DNA of 64,000 nucleotides. Origin: Proteles cristata cristata. Taxonomy: Eukaryota > Chordata > Mammalia > Carnivora > Hyaenidae. A program made the translations under genes and the position numbers. The notes beneath the pieces were generated by a model, which searched no databases, was not told the origin of the DNA, and saw only the letters and a program-made list of their open reading frames with translations. Below, piece after piece: positions 53,011-63,836 of this stretch. The stretch covers positions 62,001 to 126,000 of the forward strand of contig JAESUZ010000968.1 of the NCBI GenBank assembly GCA_017311185.1, written 5' to 3'. How positions within the stretch are numbered: the first letter of the stretch is position 1; each line of letters starts with the position of its first letter.

Positions 53011-53205
53011 GGGGACACCTGGGTGGCTCAGTCAGTTGAGCGTCCATCTCTGGATTTCGGCTCAGGTCATGGTCTCCAGGCTCATGAGTTCAAGCCCCGC
53101 ATTGGGCTCTGCACTGACAACATGGAGCCTGCTTGGGATTCTCTGTCTCTCTCCTCTCTCTCTCTCTCTCTCAAAATAATAAACTTTTTTAAAAAGGAGG
53201 GAACA
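53011..53205 (+). repeat. CAN-SINE
   Basis: Sense copy 'ggggacacctgggtggctca'. Confidence 0.92.
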
Positions 53206-53287
53206 AAAAGAATACAGTGATTTTATTTTCCTCAGAAAATGTACTCAGGGTAGGAGACCCCAGATCAGCTTCTCATCATGTTTCATT

Positions 53288-53386
53288 ATATCATTTTAAG
53301 TAATCGCTACACTGAGCACAGGATTCAAACTCACGACCCCAAAGTCAAGAGTCATATGCTCTAGCGACTCCGCCAGGCAGGCGCCC
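53288..53386 (-). repeat. Short CAN-SINE variant with target duplication
   Basis: 'taagtaatcgctacactgag' to 'cgccaggcaggcgcccc'; flanked by 'catgtttcattat'. Confidence 0.9.
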
Positions 53387-53791
53387 CCATGTTTCATTAT
53401 TTTTGATGTTCCATGAATGGATGGGGTGTTCTAAGTCATCAAATAGAAAAGACAAGGCTCCTGCCTCCATTCCTTGCTAAGTGAGGGACGCAACAAAACA
53501 ATGATTATGCAACCCTTGCTTTTTTGTCATCGCTTGTAGCACGGTTGATACCAAGTGATAATAACTTTTTTAGTTCCACCTACCTGAATTTTGCCTATCA
53601 TTTATTCTCTCTTAAAAACCAGAGTTTTGACATCTCTGTCCTCTTAGGGATTACCGTGGTACAATGAACAGAAATGATACCTGTACCACCAGCATTAACA
53701 GATGTCAGTCAAGTGACTCTTGTGTTTTACAGGAAGGCTTTGTTCGAACTTTCTCTATGCAAAACATAGTGCAGAAAAATAAATAATGATG

Positions 53792-53905
53792 ATGCTTGTG
53801 TCAGCGGTGCCTAGGCTGACGGTGAAACAGTACGGAGAAGGTTAGCCTGGCCCTTGCACGTGGATGACATGCAAAATAGTAGCCAGGGTGGTGTCGTACC
53901 ATATA
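53792..53905 (+). pseudogene. U6 snRNA pseudogene
   Basis: Gap-free match to U6 over most of its length: 'gcttgtgtcagcggtgc' for the 5' stem, then 'gtacggagaaggttagcctg', 'gcccttgcacgtggatgaca', 'tgcaaaatagta' and 'ccatat' near the 3' end, with a small 3' insertion. Substitutions in the ACAGAGA-equivalent (ACGGAGA) show it is not functional. Confidence 0.82.
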
Positions 53906-54137
53906 CCTGCGCGTACCTTAGGAGAGTTTAACCATTGGCTGAGCTGCAAAAATGAAAAGAGGAAAATCACTGTTGAAACATTTTAGGCACTGTCTGTCAT
54001 TCCAGTGAAAGGGGATCTGACTTAGGAGCACGCAGGACACAGGAGCGTGGAATATTCCAGTCCCTTAAAGAGTCTCAGTTCTCAGGGGCCTCTCCACAGG
54101 AGAATCTCAAAACACCACATGGGATTCCAGTGTTTTG
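53906..54137. other. Intronic unique stretch
   Basis: Nothing recognised. Confidence 0.4.
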
Positions 54138-54312
54138 GGAGGCACCTGGGGTGGCTCAGTCAGTTAAGCATCCAGCTCTTGGTTTCGGCTCAGCTCATGA
54201 TGTCGCGGTTCGTGGGTTCAAGCCCCATGTGAGGTTCTGTGCTGACAGTGTGGAGCCTGCTTGACTCTCTCTCTCCCCCGCTCTCTCTCAAAAATAAATA
54301 TTTTTTTAATTT
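54138..54312 (+). repeat. CAN-SINE
   Basis: Sense copy 'ggcacctggggtggctcagt', short TC tract. Confidence 0.9.
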
Positions 54313-54321
54313 GGGGTTTTT

Positions 54322-54438
54322 TTGGGGGGTCACCTGGTTGGCTCAGTCAGTGGGACGTGCATGACTTGAAAGCGGTTGTGAGTTGGAGTCACGTGTTTGG
54401 TGTGGAGATTGCTTAAAAATAAAATCTTTTTAAAAAGG
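54322..54438 (+). repeat. Short CAN-SINE variant
   Basis: 'ggtcacctggttggctcagt' to 'gcttaaaaataaaatctttt'. Confidence 0.85.
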
Positions 54439-55039
54439 TGTGTTTTTCACACATCGTGCCCCCAAAGTAGTTCACTGGATGATGGGAGAAACAACTATGT
54501 CAACACTGCAGGGAAAACTGGCTGGCGGGACTTCACGAAGGGCAATGATTAGAGATGTGATTCACAGTGAACACGGCATTCCTGCAGTCAACATATGGGT
54601 CATCAAACAGTGGCATTTTGTGTTCCAGTAGCTGCTTGGTGACCAGCCAAGTAGGTGACAAGATTTTAGAGAGACAGAAAAGTATTAAAATTATGGCTGA
54701 AAGACATGAACTCGAAAGGCATAGGTGTTGATGGCCAGGTTCTTAAAGAAAAGGGAACCCTCCCCTTACCCAAAAGGGATGGCCTTCCGATAAACAGCTC
54801 AAAGTCACTCCGAGTGGTTGGCACATTTCAGGACCACTTGAAAAAACATACAGTGTTGGCAGAGTTGCATCGGGTGATAAAGAGCTAGAAGTCAATTCCC
54901 TAAATAATTTAAGAAATCACATGAGAAAAGTGTTCTCTCTGGGACAGATATTTGTTGCTTCCTAAGATAATTTTGACCACGGGTGAACTTGCCTTTGGAC
55001 GTACCTACTTCCATCACAAGATGGGACTCTGTTGTATGG
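54439..55039. other. Intronic stretch
   Basis: No exon or repeat recognised; short frames at 54,440-54,631 and 54,706-54,888 are unrelated to known proteins. Confidence 0.4.
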
Positions 55040-55202
55040 TGAGCTGGAGAGGGACAGGGAGAGAGGGAGAGAAAATCCCAAGCAGGCACCTTGCCATCAG
55101 TGCAGAGCCTAATGTGGAGCTTGAACCCACGAACCGTGGGATCATGAACTGAGCTGAAATCAAGAGTCGGACGCTTCACCGACTGAACCACCCAGGCACC
55201 CC
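55040..55202 (-). repeat. CAN-SINE, tail-truncated
   Basis: Reverse copy lacking its A-tail side; ends 'accacccaggcacccc'. Confidence 0.85.
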
Positions 55203-55236
55203 AGTTTCTTCACCCATAAAGGAAGCTTGGAACTAG

Positions 55237-55464
<228 letters not shown>

Positions 55465-56078
55465 TAGTCAGACCACTGTCGAAATCACAGAACTGGGCCA
55501 CGCTCTGACGCTCGGCTTCGGTTCTGTACCCTGTCTGTGTAACTGTACCCCTCTGCATAAAGGTCATGGGCTCGGCAGATCGTTTCAGAGCTGCTTCTTG
55601 CATGGTGGAAGTAATTCTGTTGGTGTGAACTTTCCAGATCTGAACATTTAATGAAGGCACCTCTGTTCCTTTGTTTGAGAACGTTTTTGCTCTAAATTCA
55701 GAAGTAAACCCATAGGCCTTCTCTACCCATCTGTGTAGGTCCAATGTGTAAAATGTACCTCGTGGGTAAAAACATGGTGAGAAACTTACATAACCTCAAA
55801 GTATCTGATCGCAAGATACTTACTGATTAGAAAGGGAAGATCAGAACCTTAATAACAGTGGAGAAACCTGAGAAACACCCCTTTATGATCAAACGAGCAG
55901 AGTGGACATCAGTGTTAATGAGACAGACCGACGTCCCGAGCCTCCCGGCATGGGCACTCCGGGAAGGGGCGTTACCATTTCTGTGGCGTTTCTGCCGAAA
56001 ATGCAGGGCCCGAATCTATTGGGAAAACACCAGGCAAAGCCAAATTCAGGGACATTCTGCAAAATGACTGGGCCGGAC

Positions 56079-56288
56079 TTTTTTTTTTTTCCTTTTTAAA
56101 TGTTTATTCATTTTTGCGAGAGAGACAGAACACGAGTAGGGGAGGGGCAGAGACAGAGAGGGAGATGCAGAATCTGAAGCAGGCTCCAGGCTGTCAGCAC
56201 AGAGCCCGACGCGGGGCTCGAACTCACTATGAGATCATAACCTGAACCTAAGTTGGACGCTTAACCGACTGAGCCACCCAGGCGCCCC
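56079..56288 (-). repeat. CAN-SINE with target-site duplication
   Basis: Reverse copy flanked by 'tgggccggactttt' and 'tgggccagactttt'. Confidence 0.93.
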
Positions 56289-56469
56289 TGGGCCAGACTT
56301 TTAATAATTGTCCACGTCGTGAAAGACAAAGACTGGAAAACCATTTCAGACTGGGGAGACCAAAGAATCAGGACGTCATGTAGAAACTGTGGCCCTGGGT
56401 TGGATCATTGACCAGAAAAAGTAAATAGATTTATTCGTTTTTCTTTTTCTGTAAAGAACGTTATTGGGT

Positions 56470-56575
56470 GGGAGCGCCTGGCTGGCTCAGTCACAGGAGT
56501 CATGACCCAGGGGCCACGAGTTCAAGCCCCACGCTGGGTGCAGAGATTACTTAAAAGTAAATAAACTTAATAATT
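56470..56575 (+). repeat. Short CAN-SINE variant
   Basis: 'gggagcgcctggctggctca' to 'gattacttaaaagtaaataa'. Confidence 0.87.
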
Positions 56576-56714
56576 ATGGGGTCAGTTGGCAAAATACCAA
56601 ACACACACGCAGCTCCCTCTCACACACGTATGTGTGCAAGCGCACACACATTCACGCCCCAGACCCATCATATTTAAACTAGAAAACCAAAGGTAAAGCA
56701 AAATTTTGAAAGCA

Positions 56715-56875
56715 ACCCAAAGTAGACTGAACAACGGCCCCAAAGATGTTCGTGTCCTTGCTCCCAGTGCCTGTGAACGCTTTTATTCGGCAAAAGGAAC
56801 CTGACAGATGTGATTAAGTTAAGGATCTTGAGATAGGGACACTATCTTAGGTTATCTGAGGGTGGGTAAAATTAA
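56715..56875 (+). repeat. MLT1-like LTR fragment (ERVL-MaLR)
   Basis: 'aacggccccaaagatgttcg', 'cctgacagatgtgattaagt' and 'taaggatcttgagataggga' follow the MLT1 5' order. Confidence 0.65.
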
Positions 56876-57279
56876 AAAAAAAAAACTTGGAATAAGTTTC
56901 AAAAGAAAGTGTCAGCATCTGTTTGAAGAGCAAACTAGAGATATTTTACCTGAGAACTGACCACCTTCCTTCTTGACAAATGTTGATGAAGCCTTCTGCC
57001 TAGAGGCCCCCTTGTAGGCACTGGGGCCACAAGCTTTGAAAAGACAGAGAAGGTCCTTTCCACACGATCCCATGTCCTATTTGGGGAGGCAGACTCTAGA
57101 CAAATTCCACGTGGATATATTTATTTCAGTAAATACAATAAAAAGAAGAGGGTCAGCAAACAGATTTGGAGTGAGAACGGGGGTTGTGACGGGTGGTCTC
57201 GGGGAGGTCCTGGGCAGTTGCCATTTATGCAAAAGCATGGATGAGATGGAGAAGTAGGCCAGGCTGGGATCTGGTGGCA

Positions 57280-57545
57280 GAGTGCTGGGCGAGAACAGCT
57301 TGTGCAAAGGCCCTGAGGTAGGAACAGGTGTGGTATTTTCAAGGAGCATCAAGAAGTCCAGTAATGCTGCAGCAGGGGAAAGAAAAGAGAGGTGGCCAGA
57401 GGTAAGGTTAACAAGGTGCCAGGTGGCCAGATTGTGTAGAGCTCTGGGCTTTGCTCCTCAGTGCTCTGGGAAGCCATCGGAAGGCTCTGAGAGAAGGAGT
57501 CATTTGGGGAAGTGGTTCTGACGGGAGATTTCGGTGGTGTGGACT
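57280..57545 (-). repeat. L2 (LINE2) 3' fragment
   Basis: Reverse L2 text: 'gtgcaaaggccctgaggtag', 'ggccagattgtgtagagctc', 'tgggaagccatcggaaggct'. Confidence 0.55.
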
Positions 57546-57665
57546 AGGCTGGGAATGGTGGAGGTGGGAAGTGATGGTTCCAGAAGGATCTATGGAGTGG
57601 ACAGGACTCAGCAGTTGGGTTGGATGTGAGCTGTGAGGTTTTCTTGGGGAAAAGAAAATCAAGAG

Positions 57666-57865
57666 TATTTTTTTATTGTGGTAAGATACATAGATAAAGA
57701 TCACACAATTTACTGGTTCCACTTTTAAGTGCACAGTTCAGGGGCATGAAATGCAGCCACATTGATGTGCTGCGCTAGTCACCGTCCCTCTCCAGAGCTT
57801 TTCTCTCTTCCTCAACGGACACTCTGTCCTCATAGAGCAAAATTACTCCCCATCTACCCCTCCCT
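57666..57865 (-). repeat. L1 (LINE1) 3' UTR sequence
   Basis: Reverse L1 text: 'attgtggtaagatacataga', 'taagtgcacagttcaggggc', 'agtcaccgtccctctccaga'. Confidence 0.62.
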
Positions 57866-57932
57866 ATGGAAGGGAGGAAACCCTATGGAAATCAAGGAGA
57901 GCTGTGCTGCTGCTGTTGTTAAGAGTTTATTT

Positions 57933-58155
57933 GGGGGGCATCTGGGGGGCTCAGTCCATTAAGCATCCAACTTCAGCTCAGGTCATGGTATCACAGTTCA
58001 TGGGTTCGAGCCCTGCATCGGGCTCTGTGCTGAACATTCGCTCAGAGCCTGGAGCCTGCTTCCGATTCTGTGTCTCCTTCTCTTGCTATCTCTCCTCTGT
58101 TCACACTCTGTCTCACTCTGTCTCTCAAAAATAAATAAATGTAAAACAAAATTTT
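57933..58155 (+). repeat. CAN-SINE
   Basis: Sense copy 'ggggcatctggggggctcag'. Confidence 0.92.
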
Positions 58156-58172
58156 TTTTGAAGACTACTTTT

Positions 58173-58394
58173 AAGGGGCACCTGGGTGGCTCAGCCAGGT
58201 GAGCCTCCGACTCTTGGTTTTTGGTCAGGTCATGATCTCATGGTTCATGAATTTGAGCCCCGTATCAGGCTCCATGCTGACAGTGCAGAGCCTGCTTGGG
58301 ATTCTCTCTCTCTCTCTCTCTGCCCCTTCCATGCGCTTGCTTGCTCTTTGTCTCTCTCAAAATAAGTAAAATAAACTTTAAAAACATTTTTTTT
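58173..58394 (+). repeat. CAN-SINE
   Basis: Sense copy 'ggggcacctgggtggctcag' with an old-type middle. Confidence 0.91.
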
Positions 58395-58728
58395 AAAGAT
58401 TTTATTTTGGGGTGCCTGGGTGGCTCAGTTGGTTAAACGTCTGACTTCATCCCAGGTCATGATCTCATGGTTTGTGAGTTCAAGCCCCGTGTCAGGCTCT
58501 GTGCTGAGAGCTCAGAGCCTGGAGCCTGCTTCAGATGCTGTATCTCCCTCTCTCTCTACTTCTTCCTTACTCAGGCTCTGTCTGTCTCTCTCTCAATAAA
58601 TAAACATTTAAAAATTTAAAAAAAAGATTTTATTTTTAAGTAATCTCTACTGCCCATACGAGGCTTGAACTCACAACCCTGAGACCCAGTGTCACATGCT
58701 CTATCAACTGAGCCCCCCAGGCACCCCT
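58395..58728 (-). repeat. Short CAN-SINE variant, split by a SINE
   Basis: 'aaagattttatttt' occurs on both sides of the nested copy; the reverse short SINE resumes as 'taagtaatctctactgccca' to 'gagccccccaggcacccc'. Confidence 0.86.
58410..58624 (+). repeat. CAN-SINE nested in the short SINE
   Basis: Sense copy; target duplication 'aaagattttatttt' is part of the host SINE. Confidence 0.93.
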
Positions 58729-58764
58729 ATTTTCTTATATAATACATTTTTATTTAGGAATACT

Positions 58765-58956
58765 TTGTTTTTATTTTCATTTTGAGAGAAAGCATGCACG
58801 TGCAAGTGGGGAAAAGGGCACAGGAAGGGAGAGAGAATCCCAAGTAGGCTCCACGCTCAGCACAGAGCCCAACACAGGGCTTGAACTCACAAACCGTGAG
58901 ATCGTGACCTGTGCCAAAGTCAGAGGTTTAACTGAGTGAGCCACTCAGGCGCCCCA
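58765..58956 (-). repeat. CAN-SINE
   Basis: Reverse copy, old type with 'gcatgcacgtgcaagtgggg', ending 'gccactcaggcgcccc'. Confidence 0.87.
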
Positions 58957-58957
58957 A

Positions 58958-59058
58958 TATTTTATTACTTTTAAGCAATCTCTACACTGAGCTTGGGGAT
59001 CAAACTCACAACCGCAAGATCAAGACTGGCACACTCCAGCCACTGAGCCAGCCAGCCT
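58958..59058 (-). repeat. Short CAN-SINE variant
   Basis: 'taagcaatctctacactgag' to 'gagccagccagcctc'. Confidence 0.8.
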
Positions 59059-59389
59059 CATCCACTCTTTGGTGCCCTTTCTCTGTCCAGGGTCCACCTG
59101 TGGCATCACATTGCTTCCAGTCATCAGGTCTCCTAAGGCACCTCTGACAGCTTCTCAGTCTTCCCTTGGTTTTTATGACCTTGACAGTTTAGAAGAGGTC
59201 AGGCCTTTTATGGAAGCTTTGTCAATCTGGGTTTCTCTGAGGTTTCACCTCCTGTTTGAACTGGGGTTTTGGAAAAAGACTGCGGAGGTGAGATACCCCC
59301 CCAACCCACCTGATCATGTTGTATCAGGGGCACATGACGTCACTGCGACCTGTTGCTGGTGGGGCTCACCTCGGTCTCTTCATCAGGGC

Positions 59390-59880
59390 GGTGTGATGGT
59401 TTGCTTTATGTGTCAACCCGATGGGGCCATGAGACATCCATTATTTCTGAGGGTGCCTGTGAGGTGTTTTGGGAAGAGATTAGCACTTGAATTGCTGGGC
59501 AGAGCAAGGCAGGTGGCCCTCCTCACTGTGGGTGGGTGTCCCCCAGCCCGTGGGGAGCCTGAATAAAACAGAGTCCGCTTTCTGCCCAACTGCTTGAGCG
59601 GGGACGTCTGTCTTCTGCCCTTGCCCTCCTGATTCTTGGGCCTTTGGACTCAGAGTCGAAATCTATACTGTCAGCTCTCCGACTCTCAGAACTTGAACTT
59701 GGAACTGCCCTACCAGCTATCTTGTGTCTGTAGCATGTGGATGGCCTGTCATGGGACTTCTCAGCCTCCATTATCACTTGGCCAGTTCCTTAGAAGGAAC
59801 CGCATATTAGAGAGAGAGAGAGAGAGATCGATCATCTCTGGTTCTGTCTCTCTGGAGAATTCCAACACAAGTAGTGTCCG
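59390..59880. repeat. Ancient LTR-type repeat, family not assigned
   Basis: 'gtgatggtttgctttatgtg', 'ggtggccctcctcactgtgg', 'gggacttctcagcctccatt' and 'tctctggagaattccaacac' are in the order of a common mammalian repeat with a GA microsatellite near its end (59,811-59,826). It runs without coding capacity through the open frame at 59,069-59,566. Confidence 0.5.
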
Positions 59881-60072
59881 CCATGTTTCTTCATCATCCA
59901 GTTACTATATTTACCCCTCTGCATCTGGTTCTCAGGAAGCAGGTCACAAAGTCCAGCCCACAAGTGATGATCCTTAGTGTTCATGGCCTCTCTCAGTGCT
60001 GGTGGGAGTGTAAGCCCCACTAAAATGTTCTTGTAATATGCTTGAAAAACCTTGAAAGAATTTATACCCTTT

Positions 60073-60282
60073 GGGGCCCATGGGTGGCTCAGTTGGTTGA
60101 GTGTCCAGCTTCGGCTCAAGGTCATGATCTCACAGTTTGTGATTTCAAGCCCCGCATCAGGCTCACTGCTGTCAGTGTAGAGCCTAGAGCCTGCTTTGGA
60201 TCCTCTGTTCCCCTCTCTCTCTGCCCCTCTCCTGATTGACCTCTCTCAAAAATGAATAAATATTTTTATTAATTAAAAAAAA
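60073..60282 (+). repeat. CAN-SINE with target-site duplication
   Basis: Sense copy flanked by 'aaagaatttataccc' and 'aaagaatttaccccc'. Confidence 0.92.
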
Positions 60283-60355
60283 AGAATTTACCCCCATTGA
60301 CTCAGGTATTCCACTTGCAGGATTGCATTCTGCAGAGATAACCAAACATGGACAG

Positions 60356-60553
60356 GGGCGCCTGAGTGGCTCAGTTAAACGTCCAGCTTCGGCTCAGGTC
60401 ATGATCTCGTGGTTTGTGGGTTCAAGCCCTGCGTTAGGCTCTGTGCTGATAACTATCTCAGAGCCTGGAGCCTGTCTTCAGATTCTGTGTCTCCCTCTCT
60501 TTCTGTCCCTCTCCTGCTCACGCTGTCTCTCTCTCTCTCTCTCAAAAATAAAT
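60356..60553 (+). repeat. CAN-SINE
   Basis: Sense copy with a small head deletion ('gtggctcagttaaacgtcca'). Confidence 0.91.
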
Positions 60554-60560
60554 TAGGGGT

Positions 60561-60786
60561 GGGGCGCCTGGGTGGCTTAGTCGGTTAAGCGTCCGACTTT
60601 CGCTTGGGTCATGATCTCGCGGTTCGTGGGTTCGAGCCCCGCGTCGGGCTCTGTGCTGACTGCCAGCTCAGAGCCTGGAGCCTGTTTCAGTCTGTGACTC
60701 CCTCTCTCTCTGACCCTCCCCTGCTCACGCTGTCTCTCTCTCTCCTAGAAATAAATAAAACATTAAAAAAAAATTTAAAAAAAAAT

Positions 60787-60812
<26 letters not shown>
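60561..60812 (+). repeat. CAN-SINE, young 'cttag' subfamily
   Basis: Sense, 'gggtggcttagtcggttaag' and 'gactttcgcttgggtcatga'; inserted by the A tail of the preceding copy. Confidence 0.94.
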
Positions 60813-60816
<4 letters not shown>

Positions 60817-60817
<1 letters not shown>

Positions 60818-60935
60818 GGGGTGCCTGGGTGGCTCAGTCGGTTAAGTGTCCGACTTCAGCTTAAAAATAAATAAAAATAAGTAAAATAAATAAAATAATA
60901 AAATATAAAATAAATTTTTAAAAATTAAAAAAAAT
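60817..60935 (+). repeat. CAN-SINE with large internal deletion
   Basis: 'ggggtgcctgggtggctcag' to 'gtccgacttcagct', then directly an A-rich (TAAAA)n tail; the middle is absent. Confidence 0.87.
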
Positions 60936-60968
60936 GCACAGAAATGTTGACATTCTTTTATAAACAGT

Positions 60969-61069
60969 ATTTATTTATTTAAGTAATCCCTATATCCAAT
61001 GGGGGATCAAACTCCCCACCTTGAGATCAAGGGTCACATGTTCCACCAACTGAGCCAGCCAGGTGCCCC
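60969..61069 (-). repeat. Short CAN-SINE variant
   Basis: 'taagtaatccctatatccaa' to 'gagccagccaggtgcccc'. Confidence 0.87.
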
Positions 61070-61200
61070 AAAATATTTACATTCTTGACATGTAGTGTTG
61101 TTTTTTTACAGGAAAAAGGCTTTTCATGAATGCTGTGGTTAAGCTACAGCATATACATAGGAAAGAGTAGTGTGTGTTCATTCAAAAACCATATTGCTCA

Positions 61201-61405
61201 GGGGGCGCCTGGATGGCTCAGTCGGTTAAGTATCTGACTTCGGCTCAGGTCGTGATCTTGTGGTTTGTGAGTTCAAGCCCCATGTCCGGCTCTGTGCTGA
61301 CAGAACAGAGCCTGGAGCCTGCCTCTGATTCTGTGACTGTCTCTTTCTGCCCCTCCCCTGCTTTCTCTCTCTCTCTATCTCTCAAAAATAAACATTTAAA
61401 AAAAT
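61201..61405 (+). repeat. CAN-SINE
   Basis: Sense copy; 'attgctca' repeats flank it. Confidence 0.92.
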
Positions 61406-61716
61406 CAAATTGCTCAGAATCATAAATCCTCAAAAGTAATGATGAACAGCTAAAGCAGAATACCAGCCCACAGAGAGTACTGCAATCCAGTTTTGTTTGT
61501 AAAAATTACGTGTGTGCATGTGCGTACTTCAAAATGTGACTAGGGGCTAATTCTGGGTAATGGGATTACAGGTGACTTCTTTTTTTTCTTCTGCATACTT
61601 TTTCATTTCTGTGAATGTGTTTATAATATGCATATTTTACGATGAGGAAAAAACATCGTTTGAAAGGTCTTTTCTACCAACCATGCCCTAAGTAAGGCTG
61701 CAGATGGGCGAGTTTG
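61406..61716. other. Intronic stretch
   Basis: No exon recognised; 'aatgtgactaggggctaatt' and following text may be L1-like. Confidence 0.4.
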
Positions 61717-62150
61717 GGGCACCTGCGTGGCTCAGTCCATTAAGCTCCTGACTCTTCTTATTTTTTTAATGTTTTGTTTATTTCTGAGAGAGAGAGAGAG
61801 AGACAGCCTGAGCGGTGGGTGGGTGGGGGGTGGTTAGAGCTCTGAACTGGCTGTCAGCACAGAGCCTGACGCGGGGATCAAACCCACAAATCGTGAGATC
61901 TTGACTTGAGCCGAAATCAGATGCTTAACCAACTGAGCCACCCAGGCGCGCCAAGCTCCTGACTCTTGATTTTGGCTCAGGTCATGATCCCAAGGTCGTG
62001 GGATCAAGCCATGAATCAGAGCCTGCTTGGGATTCTCTCTCTCTCTTTCCCCTCTCCCTGCCCCTCCCTCCCTCCTTTTCTCCCTCCCTCTCTGTCTCCC
62101 TCTCTCTCTCTCTCTCTTTCTGTCTCTCAAAAGTAAGTAAATATTTTTTA
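61717..62150 (+). repeat. CAN-SINE split by a nested SINE
   Basis: Sense head 'ggggcacctgcgtggctcag' (61,717-61,757) resumes at 61,954 as 'aagctcctgactcttgattt' with a long TC tract and A tail. Confidence 0.88.
61758..61953 (-). repeat. CAN-SINE nested in the sense copy
   Basis: Reverse copy with target duplication AAGCTCCTGACTCTT derived from the host SINE. Confidence 0.92.
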
Positions 62151-62479
62151 AAAATGAACGACTCCACCCGATCCCAGGTTCTATATTTTGGGTAGATTAG
62201 ATGCTGAATGTTGGGCTCATTCGACACAAGCACAGAGAGATTCGCCACGAAGCTAATGGGGCTTCTGTGTCCCGCTCTCTTCCTGCACCCCTCCCCCCGA
62301 GGCTGTGGGAGCCCCTGCAGCACGCGCACGTTTGTGTTTGTACAGATTGCAAGGTGAGGTGTCTTAGCCACATCAGCTCCGGTTGCTGCCTCCTGCCCTC
62401 CCGTCCTCGCCCCCACCACCCCCGAATCCGCTTCCCACTGGGCCGTCAAGTCCCACAGACCAGTGCCTTGAATGACGTA

Positions 62480-62870
62480 CGCTTGCTGTGGGACAGTTCT
62501 GGAGTCCAGGAGGCAGGCAGTGGGGTTTTGTGGGGCTCCAGTCAGAGGGTCACGCGGGTTCCATTCCTTCTAGAGGCTTCGAGGGAGACCACACGGCTTG
62601 CCTTTTCCAACTCCTGGAGGCTGTCCCCGTTTCTCGGCTCACGGTCCCTTCCAGCCAGGGTACCCTCTGCCCTCTGTTTCCCTTGTCACCTCTTCTTCTT
62701 CCACCTCCTTCTGGGCCTTGTCAAGGGGTCCACCTTGAGAGTTCAAGATCACCCCCTAAACATAATCACATCTGCAAAGCCTCTGTTGCCCCACGAGGGA
62801 ATAATTCACGGGCTCTGGGGATTATGACAGGGACATCTTTGGGGGGACATTTTGTGCCTCCCAGGATCCC
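62480..62870 (-). repeat. MLT1-like LTR fragment (ERVL-MaLR)
   Basis: Reverse MLT1 order: 'tctggagtccaggaggcagg', 'gcttgccttttccaactcct', 'aatcacatctgcaaagcctc', 'tttggggggacattttgtgc'. Confidence 0.6.
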
Positions 62871-63042
62871 CTGTGACGGGATACTGGAGTGGACATGGGC
62901 ACCTTCAGGGTCTCAAAAGTAGAAGGTCGGTTGGGTATGTTTAGTTTTAGTTTAGCATTGTTAGGTGGCTTGCTGTTATTTCTGTGTCGAGGTGAGCTAT
63001 TGCGAGGCACCCCAGCATGGCATGGGTTCCAGGAATATTCTT

Positions 63043-63266
63043 TTTTTTTTTTTTTTTTTATTTTTTATTTATTTCTAGGAGAGAGAGACAGCATGAGCAG
63101 GAGAGGGTCAGAGAGAGAGGGAGTCACAGACTGAAACAGGCTCCAGGCTCTGAGCTGGCAGTCAGCACAGAGCCCGACGGGGCTCGAACCCACAAACCGC
63201 GAGATCATGACCTAAGCGAAAGTCGGAAAGTTGGACGCTTAACCGAGTAAGCCACCCAGGTGCCCC
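63043..63266 (-). repeat. CAN-SINE, young 'cttag' subfamily, perfect 19-bp TSD
   Basis: Reverse copy flanked by GGGTTCCAGGAATATTCTT at 63,024-63,042 and 63,270-63,288. The head has a small 'gaaagtcg' duplication. Confidence 0.96.
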
Positions 63267-63433
63267 AAAGGGTTCCAGGAATATTCTTATGGTCCATTGG
63301 GTCAACTCACCCAGCAATGGGACATCAAGGGGGTATGTTACCACCTGAGGTCACCCTGTGGTGTGAACATGTGTTCAACTCCAGAAGGATGTGAGGAGCA
63401 GAGGAAAAACAGGTCTTAAACATACGGAGCCAG

Positions 63434-63624
63434 AGGCGCCTGGGGGGCTCAGATGGTTGAACGTCTGACTCTTGATTTCGACTCAGGTCGTGATCCCAGG
63501 GTCATGGGATTGAGCCCTGCATTGGACTCTGTGCCGATCATGGAGCCTGCTTAAGATTCTCTCTCTCCCTCTGCCCCTCTTCCCTGCTTATGCGCTCGCA
63601 CGCCCTCGCTCTCTCTCTTGAATG
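63434..63624 (+). repeat. CAN-SINE
   Basis: Sense copy 'gaggcgcctggggggctcag', tail grown into the adjoining tetranucleotide repeat. Confidence 0.9.
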
Positions 63625-63676
63625 AATGAATGAATGAATGAATGAATGAATGAGTGAATCAATGAGTGAATGAAGC
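63625..63676. repeat. (GAAT)n microsatellite from a SINE tail
   Basis: Eight GAAT/TGAA units, then degenerate ones. Confidence 0.92.
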
Positions 63677-63836
63677 CAGAAGCTAGTCCTGGAAAATTCT
63701 TTCAATCATTAAATGGGTAAACTGTAAATAGGGGACTTGTTTCTCATTGATGCCTGTAGCATATGCAGTCATAAATACACCACCCATTCTTTTAATTCTT
63801 GGAAGGAGTTACACACAGTAGAATTTATCAGAATTC

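Noticed and set aside
59069..59566. + strand frame of 165 codons
   Set aside because: Its second half is an ancient LTR-type repeat; no known domain.
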